64,000 bases of DNA from contig JAOANR010000012.1 of the NCBI GenBank assembly GCA_030278955.1, forward strand, positions 26,095,977 through 26,159,976, read 5' to 3'. The notes under the pieces were generated by a model that saw only the letters and a list, made by a program, of their open reading frames with translations, did no database searches and was not told the origin of the DNA. A program made the translations under genes and the position numbers. Shown one piece after another: positions 58,050 to 64,000 of this stretch (position 1 is its first letter; the number at the start of each line of letters is the position of its first letter). This DNA comes from Hygrophila difformis. Taxonomy: Eukaryota > Streptophyta > Magnoliopsida > Lamiales > Acanthaceae.

Positions 58050-61000
58050 ATGACAGTGTTAAAACCTCATGCTTGCGCTAAACAGCTGGCACCACTGTTG
58101 AAGTTGGGTGGACGCGCCTTTGGATCAATCTTTTCAAGGTGGGTTTCTGTTGGAAGTAGCACAGACGAAGGGTTTACAGAGGAATTGGAGAAAGGAAAGA
58201 GCTTTGCCGCTGTGTGGGGGAATGGAGATTTCGGGAGGCTGGGATTGGGCAATTTGCACTCCCAATGGAGGCCCAAGCCTATTCCGTCATCTGCTTTTGG
58301 TGATAAGAATTTGATAGAGATTGCTTGCGGCGGCGCCCACACCCTTTTCCTCACCGGTGATTTATTTGCTTATTCTTGTCTATTGCTGATTCATTTTTGT
58401 TTTTTATTTTTTTTTTCCCCCATTTTTTCATCTTCTTCTTCGGGTTTACTGTTTCCGACGCTTTATTGCTGAGAGGTTAATATGCAAGTATAGCGTTTGG
58501 TTGACATTTTAGTGTGGGGTTGGGGACATATACCTTCTAGGTCTCTGTGTGTTAAGAAATCTGAAATGGAGAATGAATTATTTGGATCATTTAAGGATGA
58601 CCGTGAATGAATTTGCCATAAATGAATTTTGGAACCCTTAGTTTTACATGCATTCGTTGAGTTTTAACTAGAATTTCTTAAATCCATATTCATACTCTTT
58701 GGTAGACTTTTCTTGTGTTGTAGCTTTTATTGCATTGTATGGTGTGATGAGGCGGAATTTTGATCACATAATTCAAACTTGTGCATAAACTGAAACTGAT
58801 TTCTTTGGAAAGAAGGAAACAAATGGATGTAAAGATTCTAACTAGGTGTCTTAGTGATAGATTGACAACTCTGGAGACTGAATGCTAGTTTTAATCAATC
58901 TAAACATAATAACATTTGGTTGAAAGAAACTTACTAAAATCAATTTTAAGGGTTCCAGTACGCAAGTACTACTAACTAAGATCATATCATTAGGAAAAGA
59001 AACGTGCTCCCCGAGGGATGATGACTTCCAAGTGAGTTGCACATTGGGTTGTGGAAAATATGTGATCATTAACTATACACTCATAACAAGGCACAGCGGG
59101 CCATTTTGAGAGCAGTTAATTGTTTTCATATTTATTCTAAATATATAGAGATATGGCTTTTAATCATTCTAGCACTACAAATGTGGTGGCTTTGTGGATT
59201 TTATTAACTTTGTAATACAGCGTTATTATAAAGCCTTTAGATATTGAAAATTCTTGATTTTCCTTAGGCTCATAAAGGAGTACCTTTGTGTGACAGAGAA
59301 TGGAGATGTTTATGCTACGGGACTCAATGACTTCGGACAGCTGGGGATATCAGATTTTCAAAATTATGCAATTGTATGCGATCCCATCAATATCCCATCC
59401 TTTGATCTTTTTTATTTTCAATAATTAATCATTTGGTGATCCAATAAGTTTTATAATCCCTTTTTCTACTTTTAAGTATTTAGGATATTTTATGTGGTTT
59501 TGTACTTGTCTATTGTCCCTTTCAAATAAATGAAGACAAATCTATAGAGTTGTTGTGTTGGTAAGTGAAAGCAGATAACAAGGAAGCCAATATAATACGC
59601 AGTCCTATAATTTCATCTTGAGAAAATAATCTTGAAGTGGAGAATGCCAATGTTGGCTTAGATCTCTTGTAGTGCATCCCAATATTTTGAATCTAGATTA
59701 GTATGTTTGACAGAATCTTTAGTAATTTTACACCCCTCAAATTCCCAAATGTTATAAAGCAGGAGCATATCATATCTATATGTCAACATGTGTGAGAAAG
59801 TAATGATTCGAGAGACAATTCATAATGGTTGTTTAGTATCAGATCCTTTGGTTTGTTACTTGATGACTCCTGGGAATGTGTTTTTACATAGACTAATATG
59901 GAGTAACAAACAAACCACGCAAGTTAAACTGCATGTGTGAGACAATAATTTGTTTATGTGAAAATGAATGATGCTCACCTTTTTGTTTATCCACCTAATT
60001 TTAAGTTAAAATGTGATTGATTAGTGTTTACATGCAGATATTTTTTTCTTTATTTTTATGGTATTGATATTATTTTAGTTTAACTTTTCATCCAAATTGT
60101 TTGATTAATGAAAGGACTTCTAAATCTTTACGACTAAGTGATATCCTTCAAGAATGTCGATTTCATTTCAGCAATGATTACTGCAGGAGCCTTGCAGAAT
60201 TTCTGGTATCTCTGGAAAGATAATTAAAATTTCGGCTGGTTATCATCATTCTGCTGCTATTACAGGTTCGGAATTCAGATATGTCTTTTACTTATTTCCC
60301 TTTACAATTGTTATTGTGCTTTTGAACCTTCCCAAAAATTTTGTGTTTATATTTCCTTCATGAGTATATTTCTGTATCTTTCTTGCATTCTAAAAAAGTC
60401 TTTCACATTGAGTTAGCTGTCTCCATTGGAAGTTTTTTTGTAACACCCCCGTTTTTAAAATATAGTTAGGGCCCTATTGATGAATGAAAGAAAGGCTCGA
60501 GAGACCTAGCCCTGTAAGCCCACACCTGTGTAGAGTAGATCGTTCAACACCTGCGGCACAAACCTATTTTTGAATAAAGTAGTCCTTTATCATAGGCGAC
60601 CGAACGGCCGCCCCCTAATTACTAGACCGACCTGCTATAATAATTCCATAAACACCTAGCGAAGATATGGCAAACAAATAAAGTAGCCCTATGTTCGGAT
60701 CTGACAATACCATACCATAATCAAAAGGTACAACGGCCCGAGCGACCAGACTTAACATAAATGTAGCCACTGGAGCCATTCTAAAAAGGGAGAAATTAGC
60801 ACTACTTGGTGAAATAGGTTCTTTTAGAATCAATTTCAAACCATCTGCTAGAGGTTGTAACAATCCAAACGATCCCACTACATCAGGACCCTTTCGACGT
60901 TGCACAAAAGCCATTACTTTACTCTCAGTTAGCTCATTAATGTATTATAGTATATAATGCATTTCAGTCAATCAATAAGTTCATCAATATTCTCTTATCC

Positions 61001-63645
61001 CATTCCAAGAAATCTTTTAAGCTACGCATTTCTTAATTAGCTACCTTTCTTTCTCGTTACTCAATGGGGTTTCAGGACCAATCTTTCCTATTCCTATTTC
61101 TCTGTTCTTACTTGTTCCCCTTATCTATTTATAGGAATTAGGAAGTCTTCTTTAGACTTAGCTACAAAGAGCTCTTTAGCTAAAGTTTCATATTTTCTAT
61201 TTCCAAATCTTAGTTTATTCACTCATACTTCTAGTTTCTAGGATAGCTTATGTTTGGAGAAATCTTACTATTTAGCTGTATTAGCTACTTAGCCCTTGTA
61301 ATAGGAACTAGTTATGGGAAGTTAGCTCCTTTTCTTTCTTTAATCCAAATCATCTATTTGAACTCAAACTCTATCTAATTCAAAGTCCGATTTCATATTC
61401 CGCGGGGAGTGTTAAAGCCACATTCTTTAGTCAAGCTCGCTAGGGCCAACTTGATAAGCTGCAAGAAAATAGATTATCTGATTATTGCGTTTTCAAAACG
61501 CAAATAATCAGTTTAACCGCTAAAAAATGATGCTGCAAACATGATTATTTGCGTTTTCAGATGAGTTGTTTCATATCGCTTATACAAATAGCCACTAAGA
61601 AATGCTAAGTTAACGGTTTGAAAATGAATAACCTATTTGCCTTAATTTAGGGTTACTGTTAAGTACTTGTGTTGAGGGTTCCCAGGAAAGGGAGGTGGGC
61701 CACCATTGACAGGCCTTGGTATTACCAAGCCTCCTAGACATAAGACCCCAACTCGCAACTCAATAGTGGAAAAGTCTATCTTGCATCGCATTAATTAAGC
61801 ACAAATAAAACTAAGGCATAGGGAAGAAAATGGTTAAATAAAAAAGCAATACTCATTAATCTCAAAATTCTATTAACATAGATAATTACGATTGGGCTCG
61901 TGTCCAATACATTTTATTCCACAGATAGTTTATAGCAAAAACTAAAAGAGCATTATTTTTGAAAAACCTACCTAAATCTCGAGCGTGTGCCATGTAGTAC
62001 TCCTAAATGAAAGTTACTTGGAAGAGGGAAATAACACATAATCAACAAAAATGCTGATTAAACTAGCCTCGTTCCCTGGACCAAAGGCTTAACCAAATAA
62101 TCACACAACATTTATTCATTTCATTTCCTTGGCTGCAATAACTAGCCGCAGCCCCAACAAGCACATGATGATTCATCTATGAATTTAATACTCGAGTAAA
62201 CTAGACCGCAAACCACATCTCACATCTAGCGAAACATAAGCTCAAGCATGTGTACTAAGGGAGGAAACAACCCTACTGCTTTGGTCATCCACAACCCGGT
62301 GGTACTCATGCCCTCAAATAATTTTATTTATTTTAATTTCACTTTATGGCCTAATTGCCCAATATAAAATATTTTGACACCAAGGGCGTAACCCAAAAAC
62401 AAGGTTTTAAAAGCATTTTGACACTAACACATGATTAAAATTTCAAAAGCATTTTCTTGGTACTTTCTATTGGTATTTCATTTCATTCTCCCCCCAAAAT
62501 TTTCTGTTTTCACTCTTTCTCCCTTTTCATCACTCAACAGATTTATTAAATATAAAAGTTCGGCCCATTGACATAAAATCCTACGTCTGTCTCTTGCCAT
62601 GAACTATGATTTGATGTTACATTAGTTGTATTTACTTCTATCCAGTTATTTATAACCAACAGAAAAATAAAGTTGTTTTTTGTTATGTTGAAAACTTGGA
62701 AAAAGTTGTTTTTCAGTTCTTGTAAAAACTTCAACGTGGCATTCATTATCTCCTTCATCATAATCATTTGTATAGGATGCTGTGATAAAGGAAGTTTTAA
62801 AGTGTGGATCTGATCTATGGGGAAAACATCAATTAATTTGGAATTTATCTTTCTGTTCTTATGAATAAGAAACAAAGAATAAAGAGATAATCCTTATACA
62901 GCCCTAGGTATAAAATCTGCCAGTGACTGAAATCCACGCACTAAACTGGGGAAGAATTGAAGAAACGTGTTAAGGGGATATTACAATTTCCAGTCATGCT
63001 GAATTATGTTACACCCATATTACCACTTGTAATGCTCAAACAGGTTACATGAATTTTATTTACTTTCACAAAGGATGTATTGCCAAGAGAGTGTAAACAG
63101 GGTTTTACTCTCACTCTCTGTAATTTTTTAGTCAACGTGATTTATTTCTGACGACCTTTTTTCAATCTGAAATCTGAAATGATTACAGACTTTATTTTTT
63201 GATTCATGTGTTGAATGATTCATGTTTTACTATTTTTTCCGAAGTTTCTTTGCTTTTTTCCTAGTAATTGTTGGCAGATAAGAGTATTATCTAAATATGA
63301 TTTCAGTATTTGTATCTTTGCTTGATGGATGGTTTTGAGCCTTGTTTCTTATACCAGATGTCATTTGCTGTAGTTTTTCCACATTGGTCCTGTTTGTGTT
63401 ATCTTGAAATTTAACTTGTCTTTTTGTAGATGATGGAGAGCTCTATGTATGGGGAAGAAATGCAAATGGACAGCTTGGCCTTGGAAAAAGTGAGTGAGCC
63501 TGTCTCCGTTTCTTTCTGTCTTCTATTATTTGTCTGCTACGCTGCAACAATAATGACATATATGACTTGTCATCTGCCCTCAAGTGTTAAGAAACAGCTC
63601 ATTTAGGTCCTTGGGCACAAATTCTCAAAGTGACAGTCATTTCTC

Positions 63646-63678
<33 letters not shown>

Positions 63679-64000
63679 AAAACTTAATCCATTCAGTCAC
63701 TTCATGGATAATCATCATTAGCAGATTTCAGGGCTGCTTTTATGCCAATATTATCTGGTCACAATTCTGTGATACGACTGTAATATCTGATTTACAGTTT
63801 TTGGTACTTGTGAAGATGACACTCCCTGTAGTTATCTCTCTTTTGTAATTGATTTGCAGAGGCAGAAAAGATTGTTCCTCTTCCCTGTAAAGTAGAATGC
63901 TTGGATGGAGTTACCATTAAAAATATATCACTGGGATTTGAGCATTCAATTGGTGTCACAGGTCTGAATGCTGTATCTCAGTGCAAATCCAATAAGGATT
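58050..64000 (+). CDS. RCC1-repeat protein, 5' part (possibly RUG3-like)
   Basis: Exons 58050-58356, 59297-59373, 60187-60265, 63430-63489 and 63860-63961 are joined by GT-AG introns with closing phases (208 residues so far). The gene continues past the window. Successive RCC1/beta-propeller repeats are visible: [16 protein letters not shown]...[27 protein letters not shown]...[28 protein letters not shown]...GFEHSIGVT. The N-terminus ([31 protein letters not shown]) is basic and free of acidic residues, like a mitochondrial presequence. That recalls RUG3, a mitochondrial RCC1 protein required for nad2 splicing, but the assignment rests on general resemblance only. The third intron is 3.16 kb and holds a mitochondrial insertion and a possible solo LTR. 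Confidence 0.85.
60465..61460 (-). pseudogene. nad1: nuclear mitochondrial DNA insertion with nad1 exon 1
   Basis: The minus-strand frame 60914-60615 ([25 protein letters not shown]...) is mitochondrial nad1 exon 1 from its second methionine to the exon end AGRSSN. It is followed at once by GGGGGCGGCCG..., as expected for the following group II intron. The first ~30 codons of exon 1 are missing, with only 'actgagagtaaagtaatg' left. Codons CGG, CCG and CGG give Arg, Pro and Arg where mature NAD1 has Trp, Leu and Trp, i.e. unedited C. DNA to about 61460 also looks mitochondrial in style (for example 'agctcgctagggccaacttgataagctgc'), but that part and both borders are uncertain. Confidence 0.85.
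61671..62539. mobile_element. possible solo LTR
   Basis: 869 bp starting TGTTGAG and ending CTCAACA, so it has the TG...CA inverted ends of an LTR, without coding sequence. The flanking 5-mers (acttg / gattt) do not match, so a clean insertion cannot be shown. In intron 3 of the RCC1-repeat gene. Confidence 0.4.
63650..63674. repeat. poly-T tract
   Basis: About 25 T in intron 4 of the RCC1-repeat gene. It could be the tail of a minus-strand retroelement, but I see no body beside it. Confidence 0.8.

Noticed and set aside
60615..60914. nad1 frame as a functional nuclear gene
   Set aside because: It lacks the first ~30 codons and the other nad1 exons, keeps unedited codons, and lies in an intron.

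Overview
Nuclear DNA of a flowering plant, most likely a eudicot. The evidence is GT-AG introns, plant-only families (DUF630/DUF632, plant O-fucosyltransferase, DUF1985-Ulp1 transposon genes), AT-rich intergenic DNA crowded with plant transposons, and an inserted piece of plant mitochondrial nad1. I cannot name the species.

Host genes in order: a complete RAD17 checkpoint clamp-loader gene (+, 135-7639, 12 exons); a DUF630/DUF632 (NRG2-like) gene (+, 11635-14691, 4 exons); a small rhodanese/thiosulfate sulfurtransferase (+, 27788-29886, 5 exons); a GT106-type O-fucosyltransferase (-, 37797-30977, 11 exons, one GC-AG intron); an RFC3-like clamp-loader ATPase with a long N-terminal extension (+, 47896-53496, 11 exons); and the 5' part of an RCC1-repeat gene (+, 58050 to beyond the end, possibly RUG3-like). 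Exon phases close in all six, so these models are the firmest part of the annotation.

Between and inside them lie datable transposons. The largest is a 10.85 kb Mutator-like element (16491-27337) with a perfect 9-bp target duplication. It carries a decayed MURA transposase, a GRF-zinc-finger/transmembrane gene split by a hAT MITE dimer, and an antisense DUF1985-Ulp1 protease gene, which is the 'Kaonashi' type of MULE. Others are a coding-free LTR element with a nested hAT MITE (8088-9772), three 5'-truncated L1-type LINEs (9773-10666, 41489-43773, 54941-57576), a 1.27 kb MULE-MITE containing a SINE (38137-39401), several Stowaway-like MITEs (one nested in another) and a possible solo LTR.

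The most unusual structures are a ~335 bp near-perfect foldback in an O-fucosyltransferase intron, a split degenerate array of a 'TCGCTGAAATA' motif, a 1.1 kb element packed with GCACGGC/GCCGTGC palindromes, a 27-C run inside a LINE reading frame, a duplicated splice acceptor in RAD17, and a nad1 copy with unedited codons inside the RCC1 gene. RAD17 and the RFC3-like gene act, as families, in loading sliding clamps on DNA; the other host genes show no evident shared pathway.
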